Below, piece by piece: positions 27,562 to 36,584 of a DNA stretch of 64,000 nt. The notes below the pieces were generated by a model, which was given only the letters and a program-made list of their open reading frames with translations, did not search any database and was not told where the DNA came from. Location of the stretch: NCBI GenBank assembly GCA_963735495.1, contig CAVTLG010000015.1:240903-304902 (forward strand). Reading direction: 5' to 3'. Made by a program: the position numbers and the translations under genes. Each line of letters begins with the position of its first letter. Within the stretch, counting starts at the first letter, position 1. Source of the DNA: CAVTLG01 sp963735495 (lineage in GTDB: Bacteria; Chloroflexota; Ktedonobacteria; Ktedonobacterales; Ktedonobacteraceae).

Positions 27562-27698
27562 TTGCCAACGACACTCAGCCGTTTTCACCTTCACACACGT
27601 TGATCCGCAAGTGTCTGCCCCGTCTAGCAGACCAGTCAAGAGCCTGCTGATCTGCCGTTGCTTCTCTATGCCACTATGCCTCATCTATCGGCTAATGA

Positions 27699-27759
27699 TA
27701 TAATTTCCAAAAAGCTACTGTGGTGATCCATGCGGAACAAACACAGGCATGGATCACCA
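27699..27759 (+). promoter_or_regulatory. leuA leader: -10 box and 13-bp perfect hairpin
   Basis: A perfect -10 hexamer TATAAT lies at 27699-27704, with no convincing -35 box at normal spacing. From 27721 to 27759 there is a perfect 13-bp inverted repeat, TGGTGATCCATGC with a 13-base loop, about 48 bases before the leuA start. It would be transcribed at the very 5' end of the mRNA or serve as an operator. I see no T-box or leader peptide rich in leucine. Confidence 0.5.
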
Positions 27760-27807
27760 TATGTATGGATGAAGACACTAATAGTAATAGGAGAGATACA
27801 GAGACGT

Positions 27808-29529
27808 ATGCAAAAAGGACAGATTACAAAATATCAACCGTTCCCCCCCATCGATTTGCCGGATCGCCAATGGCCCTCGCGTAGCATTAAGACTGCGCCC
27901 ATCTGGTGCAGCGTCGATTTACGCGACGGAAATCAGGCGCTCCCTATTCCAATGAGCGTCGCCGAAAAGTTGGAGATGTTCCAATTGCTGGTGCGCTGCG
28001 GTTTCAAAGAGATCGAGGTGGGCTTTCCCGCGGCCTCGCAGACCGAGTTTGACTTTATGCGCCGTCTCATAGAGGAAGAATACATTCCCGACGACGTCAC
28101 CATACAGGTGCTTGTACAGGCGCGCGATGAGCTGATTACACGCACATTTGAGTCACTACGCGGCGCGAAAAAAGCCATCGTCCATCTGTATAACTCGACC
28201 TCACCATTGCAACGTCGTGTCGTCTTTGGCCTGGACAAAGCTGGCATTGTCGCTATCGCTACCAATGGCACCCAATTGATCAAAGAACTGCTGCCAACAC
28301 TCCCAGGCACACAGGTCATATTTCAGTATTCGCCCGAAAGTTTCTCGTCAACCGAAGTGGACTTCGCGCTTGAGATCTGTGAAGCCGTCATTGATGTATG
28401 GCAGCCAACACCCGAGCAGAAGATTATTCTCAATCTCCCTGCCACCGTCGAGGTCGCCACACCAAACATCCACGCTGACCAGATCGAGTGGTTTTGCCGC
28501 CATCTGCGCAACCGCGAGACAGCACTTGTCAGTATGCATACGCATAACGACCGTGGCACTGGCGTCGCGGCGACTGAACTGGGTCTCCTGGCGGGTGCTG
28601 ATCGCGTGGAAGGCACACTCTTCGGCAACGGCGAACGTACCGGCAATGTCGATATCGTCACGCTGGCCCTCAACATGTATACGCAGGGCGTTGATCCGGG
28701 CCTGGACTTCAGCAATATCAACGCGGTCAGGGCCGTCTATGAGCGCTGTACACGACTTGAGGTACCGATCCGACAACCCTATGCAGGGGAACTGGTCTTT
28801 ACGGCATTCTCCGGCTCCCATCAGGACGCCATTAATAAAGGCATGACGGCGCAAGATAGTACAACTGGCGCGCTCTGGCAGGTGCCATATTTGCCCATCG
28901 ATCCCAAGGATGTCGGTCGCACCTATGAGGCGATCATTCGCATCAACTCACAGTCAGGCAAGGGCGGCGTAGCTTACGTCATGGAGAGCGAGTTTGGGTT
29001 CCAATTGCCCAAGGAGATGCGTGTCGAGTTTGGCAAGATCATCAACATATTGGCCGACAAGTGCGGCGAGGAAATTCTCGCGACACAAATTTTACAAGCC
29101 TTCAAGCAGGAATATCTCCAGCGTCATAGCCCGTTTACGCTTGAAGCATTCCACAGTGCGCCTGAGCAACGGCCCGACGATCCTGGTATGTACAGCGCAG
29201 ACATCGCTATCGATAGCGTAAAACGTACGATACACGCTCAGGGCAATGGTCCCATTGACGCTTTTGTCAGAGCACTTAACCAGGAGAACATCGCACACTT
29301 CCAGGTGATCTCCTACGCCGAACACTCACTTAGTCAGGGTGCAGAGGCACAGGCGGTGGCCTATATCCAGATCCAGACCGCTGAGGGCGCAACGTTTTTC
29401 GGTGCTGCGATTGAGACAAATATCGAACTCGCGTCGGTGAAGGCTGTAATGAGCGCGCTTAACCGCGCACAACACCACCAACCCAACACGAGAGTCGAGG
29501 CACAGGCCGTAGCGAATAGCGCAATTTAA
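27808..29529 (+). CDS. leuA: 2-isopropylmalate synthase
   Basis: A 573-residue enzyme for the first committed step of leucine synthesis: acetyl-CoA plus 2-oxoisovalerate gives 2-isopropylmalate. The catalytic DRE-TIM barrel starts with WCSVDLRDGNQAL (Arg, Asp and the metal-binding Asp); the metal histidines are in SMHTHNDRG. The C-terminal third is the allosteric LeuA dimer domain that binds leucine. The N-terminus (YQPFPPIDLPDRQWPSR) matches the long LeuA type of actinobacteria and relatives. ATG 27808 was chosen because family similarity begins right there; longer in-frame starts at 27730 and 27769 fall in or near the leader hairpin. No other leu gene is adjacent. Confidence 0.92.
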   Translation: MQKGQITKYQPFPPIDLPDRQWPSRSIKTAPIWCSVDLRDGNQALPIPMSVAEKLEMFQLLVRCGFKEIEVGFPAASQTEFDFMRRLIEEEYIPDDVTIQVLVQARDELITRTFESLRGAKKAIVHLYNSTSPLQRRVVFGLDKAGIVAIATNGTQLIKELLPTLPGTQVIFQYSPESFSSTEVDFALEICEAVIDVWQPTPEQKIILNLPATVEVATPNIHADQIEWFCRHLRNRETALVSMHTHNDRGTGVAATELGLLAGADRVEGTLFGNGERTGNVDIVTLALNMYTQGVDPGLDFSNINAVRAVYERCTRLEVPIRQPYAGELVFTAFSGSHQDAINKGMTAQDSTTGALWQVPYLPIDPKDVGRTYEAIIRINSQSGKGGVAYVMESEFGFQLPKEMRVEFGKIINILADKCGEEILATQILQAFKQEYLQRHSPFTLEAFHSAPEQRPDDPGMYSADIAIDSVKRTIHAQGNGPIDAFVRALNQENIAHFQVISYAEHSLSQGAEAQAVAYIQIQTAEGATFFGAAIETNIELASVKAVMSALNRAQHHQPNTRVEAQAVANSAI

Positions 29530-29561
29530 TACCTCGGTGCCCGCAGCTACCACGAGGACAA

Positions 29562-29665
29562 ACGGGTAGGGGCGTGTCCTGCGACCGCCCCGGTGGGTAT
29601 TGAGAGATCAGGATATGACCCCTCGTGAGGCCCAGGGCGCACGCAAGGTGACGCCCCTACCCCGT
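29562..29665. repeat. Palindromic repeat, family 1
   Basis: Arms ACGGGTAGGGGCGTGTCC and GGTGACGCCCCTACCCCGT with the typical GCGACCGCCC and GGGCGCACGCAAGG. It occupies nearly the whole gap between convergent genes, where it could also act as a bidirectional terminator (inference). Confidence 0.75.
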
Positions 29666-29671
29666 TTTACG

Positions 29672-30088
29672 CTAGGAGGAGGATGGAACATTGAATACAA
29701 CAGTGCCATTACTAATCGTGCTTGGCGCTGTGTACGCGTCTTCTTCGACTGTGACACCAACAAGCTGACTGCTCTGCTTCTTAGCCTTAGGACAGCTTGT
29801 CACGAGATTAATAGCCACGTTACGCCAGGTCGCAGAAGTTACTATATTCAATGCGGTCTTCGCGCCGGTCAGCGGAAAACACCCTGCAAGCACGTTCGCG
29901 CTTGAAACCCCATAATAAAAGTCAGCGTCTTTGGCACCGTAGAACGTACCGTTGACGGCAATGGTAATCTTATCACCATTGGGAAAACCTGTCGCAGGCT
30001 GCGACGCAGCCAGGTATTTGAACGCGCCGAAGCCTAAGACGACTACAAGCAAGAGCGCTACAAACAACAAGATGTACTTACTCTTCAC
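29672..30088 (-). CDS. Small membrane-anchored hypothetical protein
   Basis: A 138-residue protein with a GTG start (AAGG 8 bases upstream). One N-terminal hydrophobic segment (LLFVALLLVVVLGFGAF, about residues 7-23) anchors or exports it. The rest is a compact outer domain of about 110 residues with an even spread of beta-prone residues and two cysteines that could form a disulfide (in AGCFPL and TSCPKA). There is no lipobox. I do not recognise the family. The gene stands alone. Confidence 0.7.
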   Translation of the reverse strand: MKSKYILLFVALLLVVVLGFGAFKYLAASQPATGFPNGDKITIAVNGTFYGAKDADFYYGVSSANVLAGCFPLTGAKTALNIVTSATWRNVAINLVTSCPKAKKQSSQLVGVTVEEDAYTAPSTISNGTVVFNVPSSS

Positions 30089-30167
30089 AATACACCTTCA
30101 TCTATCTATTGAACAGCCTGTAGAGTAGGGCTGTCCATCACAATAAATAACTGTAACTCTGAGCAGA

Positions 30168-30200
30168 TCGCGTAGGGACAATCCCTTGCGGTTGTCCACG
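30168..30200. repeat. Fragment of palindromic repeat family 2
   Basis: TCGCGTAGGGACAATCCC followed by TTGCGGTTGTCC matches, almost base for base, the reverse complement of the inside of the element at 8321-8493. The rest of 30089-30372 shows no gene. Confidence 0.6.
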
Positions 30201-30372
30201 TTGAGCTTCCACCAGGAACGGACTCTAGGGGATGGCATAGACATACCCCTCTATAGTATAATCCCATGTAATCGACAGAACCCGCTTATCCCATCAAAAA
30301 CAGGACTTTTGAGCGTCAATGCCAGCACCCGGGTACAGCCACATTAACCAGTGGAAGTTGGTGGATTCGTGC

Positions 30373-30930
30373 TCAAATCTGGCTTTCATTTTGAGCTTGT
30401 CCACCACTTAGCGTGGTTCTATCCTTTTGCGCCTCCCATTCCTCACGAAACGTCTTCTCTATCTCACCAGGCAGATCAAAATCATCTGTAATTTTCTGTA
30501 CTCTTTTTTCTTCGCTTCCAACATTATTATTATGTTCCTCTACTTTTCCATTAAAATTTTTTATAACATCTCTCATATTAGCTACTCTACTGTGAAGAAA
30601 TTTTAATGCCTCGTTGAATTTTACGCGTATTAAATTATATTCTATTATACCATCATGTGTTTCTGAATATCCTATTTCTTTCATTTCTCGTACCAAATCT
30701 TCTTTTACTTCCTTCGCTTCATTAAACATATCTGTTCTTTCATTGACATCATCACGCAATGAATCCACCCGCTTTTGTGTTTCCTTACGCTCTCTTTCCA
30801 ATTTTACCTTATCACCATTCTCTCTCATTTCTTTATCTCTTTGGCTCTTTTGTTCTTTTAATACATCATGGGATTCGCTTTCAGAACTACTACCTGTATC
30901 ACTAACTTCCCTCATATGTACATCAGACAT
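30373..30930 (-). CDS. AT-rich gene for a charged coiled-coil protein
   Basis: An unrecognised protein of 185 residues, highly charged (Glu, Lys, Arg, Asp), with a long predicted coiled coil over about residues 25-160. There is no signal, membrane segment or cysteine. ATG 30930 was chosen because GGAGG lies 10 bases upstream; the ATG at 30939 is only 1 base from it. The base composition is far more AT-rich than its neighbours, with runs such as ATTATTATTATG and AAAATTTTTT on either strand, which suggests recent acquisition from a low-GC source such as a phage or plasmid. It could be a structural or tape-like protein, but there is no direct evidence. Confidence 0.7.
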   Translation of the reverse strand: MSDVHMREVSDTGSSSESESHDVLKEQKSQRDKEMRENGDKVKLERERKETQKRVDSLRDDVNERTDMFNEAKEVKEDLVREMKEIGYSETHDGIIEYNLIRVKFNEALKFLHSRVANMRDVIKNFNGKVEEHNNNVGSEEKRVQKITDDFDLPGEIEKTFREEWEAQKDRTTLSGGQAQNESQI

Positions 30931-31051
30931 AACGTTCATACCTCCATAATCTTCTCATGACAAAACTACCTGGCCCTTGTTGGCTCTTTTTAATAAGAGA
31001 GAATTCTACCCGATCTGTGGGATAAGTAAAAGATGGAAAGAGGGTCAATAT

Positions 31052-31078
31052 ACCCTACGCGATCACGCCTACAGGTAG
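31052..31078. repeat. Fragment of palindromic repeat family 2
   Basis: ACCCTACGCGATCACGCCTACAG resembles the right arm of the element at 8321-8493 (CCCTACGCGATCAC then GCCTACAG). It is short and without a visible partner arm. Confidence 0.45.
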
Positions 31079-31131
31079 CTCTCGGTAGAACCCCACTAGA
31101 CGGTAGCACCCGGTGCATCTTTAGACGCTAT

Positions 31132-32877
31132 TTATCCACCTAGAGCCGACCAGATGACGCCTGGTAGCTTCCAGAACGCTGGCTCAGCCTCTATAGCCGC
31201 AAGTTTTGCGAAGACATTGCGTTCAGCCGTGCCACGCGTGACAAACCAGGGCGGCGTGGGTATGCTACGAAACGCCCCGCGCACAACGCTTTTTTGTGCC
31301 TGCGCAAACAGCAGACTGTTGTGCACCACGCCTGTACCCGACTGAATGTCGGAGATCTCGTGTCCTGGAAAAGCTCCCCATGTCGTCGCCCCCAGGCTGA
31401 AGCTGCTCCCGGCCCAGTAGTTGACACCGATGGTGCCATAGCGCAGATTGTCCAGCGCACGCTCCACAGCCGCCGCCACCGCCGGGTCCTTGAGCGATTG
31501 TGGATGGACCAGGATCGTGGCGCTCAAGGTACCCCACAGTTGTTCGTTGGCAAGGGAGACTGCCCTCTCGATATAGTCCACAACGCCCTCTGCTGACAGC
31601 GCCGTTTCAGCGAAGAGTCCACAAAAAGCCTCGGTCGTAAAACAAATATCCTCGCTATTGGCTGCATCGACATGCGTCACAAAGGTCCAGGGCATGTGTT
31701 TGCCACTTGCCGCGCCAAACTGCTCTGCGTCTGGATGCGCAGCGATGAAGCTCTGCTGGCGCTGCTGTGCGCCCGGATAATAGGCATCACGCGATGGCAC
31801 ATTGGCCAGTACGCGGCTGATCTGCTGCACGAGTTGCTCGCGCTGTGGCCATTCTGCGTGCTGGATGATGATACGGGTCGCGTTACAGTTAAAGCCTGCG
31901 TTGTTGGTCAACATGGAAGCGATATGTGCCGCCTGATAGGCAATATCTCCCGCACTCCACGGACCCGGTACGACAATCACCGGACTAACGTTGCCCAGTT
32001 CACCAGTGATAGGCTTTTTTAATAGCGGCTGATGAGCTGCTTTACGCGCTGCACCTTCTGCTCCCGTACCAAACACGATGGCGTCAAAGGTCTTATCTGA
32101 CCCGGTGATATGGATCTCGTCAATGTCAGGATGGTGGCAAAGATAGGAGCCTTCCGTAGCACCTCCATAGACAATACGCAGATATCCAGGCTCAACCAGC
32201 GCGCGAAAGCTCTCTTCAAGCAAGGGACCGAGATAGGCATTGACCGGATTCGCCTTGAACAAGACCACCTGGTCATCAACGAACATTTTATAGAGGATAT
32301 CCAGTGGCCCGATGCTAGAGACATTGCCAGCACCCAGGACCAGCGCAACTTTGCCGGCGTGTTGCTTGTCCCGATAAGCCAGGGCCTGCGTTTGGGCTAA
32401 TTGTTCGATGCTAACAGCCGGGTCCATCCACACCTCGGCCCTTAAGCCAAAAATGCTATCAGAGAAGTTTTGCGGGAAGACCTGTGCGACTACCTGGCCG
32501 CTCGGTCGCGTGGTTACTGGACCGGGAATCCTGGGCTGTCCGTACGCTTCAATATCGAGGAGCGACTGCCGGAATTGACGTAAATATTTGAGCAATGGCC
32601 ATGCACCTGCGGCCCACTCATCACCTGCGGCAGGAGATGCTTCGTCGACGCCTTTTGCAGCACAACTTGCGGCAATCCAGCGCGGCATAACGGTGGCGAA
32701 ATCCTTGATCAGTTGCTCTACCATCGCAAGACGTTGGCGTAGCGAAACACTGACCCAGGCATCCTTCTGCGTCTGTAACGTGCGCACAGCCTCACGCATG
32801 GTCTCGGGCGTTGAAGCTGTAATATCTCCCGCGACTGTAGGAAACTGGGGAGAACCGTGCTGAGCATCAATAGTCAT
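31132..32877 (-). CDS. Aldehyde dehydrogenase superfamily protein
   Basis: A 581-residue NAD(P)-dependent aldehyde dehydrogenase. The Rossmann region (ALVLGAGNVSSIG), the ITGSDKTFDAI segment, the general-base Glu in TGELGNVSP and the catalytic Cys in NAGFNCNATR are all present, so it should be active. It is longer than ordinary ALDHs (about 480-500 residues), with extra length in the C-terminal third, and belongs to a less-studied subgroup rather than to betaine or succinate semialdehyde enzymes. The substrate cannot be deduced. There is no partner gene next to it; family 1 and 2 repeats flank it on both sides. Confidence 0.88.
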   Translation of the reverse strand: MTIDAQHGSPQFPTVAGDITASTPETMREAVRTLQTQKDAWVSVSLRQRLAMVEQLIKDFATVMPRWIAASCAAKGVDEASPAAGDEWAAGAWPLLKYLRQFRQSLLDIEAYGQPRIPGPVTTRPSGQVVAQVFPQNFSDSIFGLRAEVWMDPAVSIEQLAQTQALAYRDKQHAGKVALVLGAGNVSSIGPLDILYKMFVDDQVVLFKANPVNAYLGPLLEESFRALVEPGYLRIVYGGATEGSYLCHHPDIDEIHITGSDKTFDAIVFGTGAEGAARKAAHQPLLKKPITGELGNVSPVIVVPGPWSAGDIAYQAAHIASMLTNNAGFNCNATRIIIQHAEWPQREQLVQQISRVLANVPSRDAYYPGAQQRQQSFIAAHPDAEQFGAASGKHMPWTFVTHVDAANSEDICFTTEAFCGLFAETALSAEGVVDYIERAVSLANEQLWGTLSATILVHPQSLKDPAVAAAVERALDNLRYGTIGVNYWAGSSFSLGATTWGAFPGHEISDIQSGTGVVHNSLLFAQAQKSVVRGAFRSIPTPPWFVTRGTAERNVFAKLAAIEAEPAFWKLPGVIWSALGG

Positions 32878-33021
32878 AGCATCCGTACCTCCATTGGAAA
32901 CGGGGCCCGGCCATCAGGCAGAGAAAAGGCCACAATTTCTTTCCATTCTATGACAGTCCTTAGCTAATCTCAAGGTTAAGGAGCACAGCAGAGACAAAAC
33001 AGCTATAAGGCCAATGATATT

Positions 33022-33166
33022 TGGGTCTCCATCCTTCTGGGGGAAAACGTTGGGAAATGGGGTAGGGGCGTGTCCTGGCGACCGCCCTGGAGGCCACGAT
33101 GCGACCGCCCAGGGGCGTGCGCAAGGTGACGCCCCTACCCCATTTCCCTCGCATGGACGGAGAGCC
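33022..33166. repeat. Palindromic repeat, family 1 (most complete copy)
   Basis: Outer arms GGGTCTCCATCC and GGACGGAGAGCC, then GGAAATGGGGTAGGGGCG paired with CGCCCCTACCCCATTTCC, around GTCCTGGCGACCGCCC. It sits in the 344-base gap 32878-33221 just downstream of the pdhC stop and contains no gene. Confidence 0.8.
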
Positions 33167-33221
33167 TGTCCGTTGCCTGAAGGCCAAAGAAACAGAGGCT
33201 AACGGTCAGCTTCGCAAATTT

Positions 33222-34523
33222 TTAGCTTAGCAGCAGATAGACGTTCTGTAACTGGCGCTTGACTTCTTGTAGGAAGCGGGCAACCATAGCTCCGTAGAGA
33301 ATGCGATGGTCAGCAGACATCGTCACGCTCATCACGTCGCGCACAACTGGCTGGTCATTGATCGGGACAAACACCTTGCGCGCCGATGCGACGGCCAGAA
33401 TCGCCGATTGCGGTGGATTGATCACCGCCACAAATTCTGTGACGTCCAGCATACCGAGATTCGAGATCGAAAAAGTGCCAGCATCGAGGTCGGCAGGCGT
33501 TAGCTTACCAGCCTGAGCTTTGGCCGCCAGCGCCTTCGCCTCACGCGCAATCGTACGCAGTCCTTTGGTATTGGCATCCCGAATCACCGGTACCAGTAGT
33601 CCTGCCGGCACATCAACCGCGATACCAATATTGATATGCTTATGCAAGAGAAACTGTCCGTCTTTATAAGAGCCGTTGACCTCCGGGAACTTCTCTAGCG
33701 CCAGCGCACAGGCTTTGATCACCAGATCATTCACGCTGATCTTGATGCCTTCCTGACTCAGGCTAGCATTGAGCTTCTGACGGATCTCCAGAGCATCGGT
33801 GACATCAATCTCGCTGCGCACATAGAAATGCGGCACCGTCTGTTTCGACTCGGTCAGGCGGCGCGCAATGGTCTTCTGCATCGTCGAGAGCGTCACGACT
33901 TCCGTATCTGCGGCCACGCTGAGCGCTTGCGCTACAGGCGCAGCTTCCACAGGCACAGCCTGGGAGATCACAGGTGGTGCCACCACCGATGTCGTAGTGC
34001 GCTGCTCAATAAAGTCCTCAATATCGTCGCGTACAATACGCCCACCGGGACCAGTACCTTTCACCTGCAGCAAATTAATGCCATGCTCTTCAGCAATGCG
34101 CCGCGCCAATGGTGACACTTTCACAAAGCCATTCTGACGTTCTGCAGTCTGGGCCTGTTCACGCACAGAGCCAGCATATGCAGCACTGCCGGCCAACGTC
34201 CCACGCTCCCCGGCTGCGACCTCAGCGGACGGCTGAGCCACCTGCGCTCCATTAACAGCAGATGATGGCTGGCTCGTCTGCACGCCCGCGCCACTGCCAA
34301 TACGCGCAATGGGTTGACCAATGGGAGCCACTTCACCTTCCTGCACCAGGATCTGCTCCAACACACCAGAACTGTAAGACTCAATTTCCATGCTCGCCTT
34401 ATCGGTCTCTACTTCAGCTACCACCTCCCCCTTCTCGACTTTATCACCGGGCTTTTTCAGCCAACGCGTGATCGTACCTTCCTGCATCGTGTCGCTAAGT
34501 CTGGGCATATTTACATCAGGCAT
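33222..34523 (-). CDS. pdhC: Pyruvate dehydrogenase E2 (dihydrolipoamide acetyltransferase)
   Basis: A 433-residue E2 core subunit that passes acetyl groups to CoA. One lipoyl domain (lipoyl Lys in ETDKAS, about residue 43) is followed by an Ala/Gln-rich linker. Next is an E3-binding domain (SPLARRIAEEHGINL) and then the catalytic domain. The active-site motif reads DHRILYG, so the usual Asp of HxxxDG is Tyr while the catalytic His remains; a similar Tyr occurs in cyanobacterial and plastid E2s as I recall them. The start is ATG 34523 with GGAGGAG upstream, overlapping the E1beta 3' end by 8 bases. It is the last gene of the operon; no E3 follows. Confidence 0.92.
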   Translation of the reverse strand: MPDVNMPRLSDTMQEGTITRWLKKPGDKVEKGEVVAEVETDKASMEIESYSSGVLEQILVQEGEVAPIGQPIARIGSGAGVQTSQPSSAVNGAQVAQPSAEVAAGERGTLAGSAAYAGSVREQAQTAERQNGFVKVSPLARRIAEEHGINLLQVKGTGPGGRIVRDDIEDFIEQRTTTSVVAPPVISQAVPVEAAPVAQALSVAADTEVVTLSTMQKTIARRLTESKQTVPHFYVRSEIDVTDALEIRQKLNASLSQEGIKISVNDLVIKACALALEKFPEVNGSYKDGQFLLHKHINIGIAVDVPAGLLVPVIRDANTKGLRTIAREAKALAAKAQAGKLTPADLDAGTFSISNLGMLDVTEFVAVINPPQSAILAVASARKVFVPINDQPVVRDVMSVTMSADHRILYGAMVARFLQEVKRQLQNVYLLLS

Positions 34524-35517
34524 GGACCACTCTCCTCCGGCGCGGAGCCAGCTCGTCAATCGCATCTAGCAGATGTTTCGCGCTATTTACAGCCGCCAGT
34601 TCAAGCGGCTTGGCATACGGAAGTGGCACTTCAATGTTGGCAACGCGCTTAATGGGTGCATCCAGATAATCAAAAGCCTCTTCCTGCAGCGTAGCAGCGA
34701 TCTCCGCTCCAATACCGTAAGAGCGCCAATCTTCCTCAAATACAATCGCCCGACCGGTCTTCTTCACCGACGCGACAATGGTCTCTGTATCCAACGGGCG
34801 CAACGAGCGTAGATCGACCACCTCCACGCTGATCCTCTTTTCCTGCTCCAGACGGCGCGCCGTCTCCAGGGCCACAGAGGCCATACGTGAATAACTAATT
34901 ACCGTCAGGTCAGTGCCTTCCTTAGCAATCTGGGCCTTGCCAAAGGGCACGGTATAGTCTTCGTCGGGCACCTCGCCTTTTGTATTGTACAGAGCCAGAT
35001 GTTCCAGAAAAATAACCGGATTATTATTGCGAATCGCCGTCTTCAACAGGCCCTTGGCATCCGCAGGATTGGACGGCGCGACGACCTGCAAGCCTGGAAT
35101 GTGTGCGAACCAGGCCTCAAGGTTCTGCGAGTGGGTGGCCGATAGTTGTTGACCACCACCGCCTGGCGTACGGATGACCAGCGGCACAGGCGTCTGCCCG
35201 CCAAACATATAATAGATCTTGGCCGCGTGGTTCAAGATTTCGTCCATAGCCAGAGCGATGAAGTTAAAGGTCATGATCTCGACCACTGGCCGCAAGCCCA
35301 GCATCGCCGCGCCAACCGCCATACCCACAAAACCATTCTCGGCGATTGGCGTGTCCACAACACGCCTAGCCCCAAATTCCTTTAAGAGACCGGCGGTAAT
35401 CTTATATGATCCCTCGAATACACCGATCTCTTCTCCCATCAGGAAGACATTTTCGTCACGCACCAGTTCGTCGCGCAACGTCTCGTTGAGCGCCTGTCGA
35501 AAGCTTATCTCTGCCAT
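34516..35517 (-). CDS. pdhB: Pyruvate dehydrogenase E1 beta subunit
   Basis: A 333-residue transketolase-like subunit that completes the thiamine diphosphate site with E1alpha. It has MGEEIGVFEGSYK near the N-terminus, the PVVEIMTFNF block, TPGGGGQQLSATHSQ, and FLEHLALYN. The length is normal. The neighbouring alpha and E2 genes on the same strand, two bases apart or overlapping, show a single operon in the order E1alpha, E1beta, E2. The complex converts pyruvate to acetyl-CoA. Acetoin dehydrogenase is a related alternative for this gene set, but no acetoin-specific genes are present. Confidence 0.92.
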   Translation of the reverse strand: MAEISFRQALNETLRDELVRDENVFLMGEEIGVFEGSYKITAGLLKEFGARRVVDTPIAENGFVGMAVGAAMLGLRPVVEIMTFNFIALAMDEILNHAAKIYYMFGGQTPVPLVIRTPGGGGQQLSATHSQNLEAWFAHIPGLQVVAPSNPADAKGLLKTAIRNNNPVIFLEHLALYNTKGEVPDEDYTVPFGKAQIAKEGTDLTVISYSRMASVALETARRLEQEKRISVEVVDLRSLRPLDTETIVASVKKTGRAIVFEEDWRSYGIGAEIAATLQEEAFDYLDAPIKRVANIEVPLPYAKPLELAAVNSAKHLLDAIDELAPRRRRVVHA

Positions 35518-35519
35518 GA

Positions 35520-36584
35520 TTACCTGCTCTCCTGTTCGATGGTGTCAGGTGCATACACATGATCTAAGAGGCTTTCCACCGCAGGGAAAGGACTTTCTTC
35601 GGCAAACCTGACAGCTTGATTGACTTCTTGCTCCACCTGCTCTTCGATATCGTGCAGGCCCCGCTCGTTGATGAAACGGGCAGACAGCAAACGCTGCGCA
35701 AACGCGGGGATAGGATCGAGCGCGCGACCGCGTTTCACTTCTTCCTCGTCACGATAACGGTCGGGGTCGATCACCGAATGTCCACGGAAGCGATAGCTCA
35801 CGGCCTCAATGAGCACAGGCTCATGCTGCTCACGGGCAACCCTGGCCGCTGTGCGTACGGCATTGCGCACCGCGAGCACATCATTGCCATCAACGCGCTC
35901 ACCGCGTATATCAAAAGCACAGCCTTTGCGATACAGCTCGGCAACGGCTGATCCTTTGTCGGCAGGCATGCCCATGCCATAGCCATTATTGACGATAAAA
36001 AAGATCACGGGCAGTTTGTAAATTTTCGCCAGATTGAGAGATTCGAAGAACGGCCCGCCGTTTGTTGTGCCATCGCCCATCTGCACAGCGACCACTTCAT
36101 CAGAACCACGATATGCGATAGCAAAACCCGCACCAGTTGCCAGTGGTAGTTGTCCGCCCACGATGCCATAGCCACCTAGCAAACGATGCTCGACACTAAA
36201 CATATGCATTGATCCACCACGTCCATGCGAACAACCCGTTTCTTTGCCGAATAACTCAGCCATGACCGCTTGTGAGGAAATACCGCGACAGATAGCATAT
36301 CCATGCTCACGGTAGTTTGTATACAGGTAATCTTTTGCTTCTAAGCCTGCACAGAATCCGACGACTGTGGCTTCTTCACCCAGGTTCAGATGGCAATATC
36401 CCCCGATACGTGCCATCTTGTACATTTCATCCGCTTTCTCTTCAAAACGGCGGACCAGTAACATCTGGTGATAGTAGTGCACCAGGGTAGCTCGATCTTC
36501 GTCTTCAGGCAGCGTGACGACACGAGGCTTATTTGTAAAGGTGGCATCGCGTCCATCCGGTCGCTTTTGCTGCTCAGTACTCAT
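35520..36584 (-). CDS. pdhA: Pyruvate dehydrogenase E1 alpha subunit
   Basis: A 354-residue first gene of the operon. The thiamine-diphosphate motif GDGTTNGGPFFESLN (about 170-184) ends with IVNNGYGMGMP, and the phosphorylation-loop equivalent YRFRGHSVIDPDRYR is present. The N-terminal 40 residues are hydrophilic and variable. CAGGAG lies before the ATG at 36584. Only 2 bases separate its stop from the E1beta start. The promoter must lie in 36585-36780. Confidence 0.92.
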   Translation of the reverse strand: MSTEQQKRPDGRDATFTNKPRVVTLPEDEDRATLVHYYHQMLLVRRFEEKADEMYKMARIGGYCHLNLGEEATVVGFCAGLEAKDYLYTNYREHGYAICRGISSQAVMAELFGKETGCSHGRGGSMHMFSVEHRLLGGYGIVGGQLPLATGAGFAIAYRGSDEVVAVQMGDGTTNGGPFFESLNLAKIYKLPVIFFIVNNGYGMGMPADKGSAVAELYRKGCAFDIRGERVDGNDVLAVRNAVRTAARVAREQHEPVLIEAVSYRFRGHSVIDPDRYRDEEEVKRGRALDPIPAFAQRLLSARFINERGLHDIEEQVEQEVNQAVRFAEESPFPAVESLLDHVYAPDTIEQESR

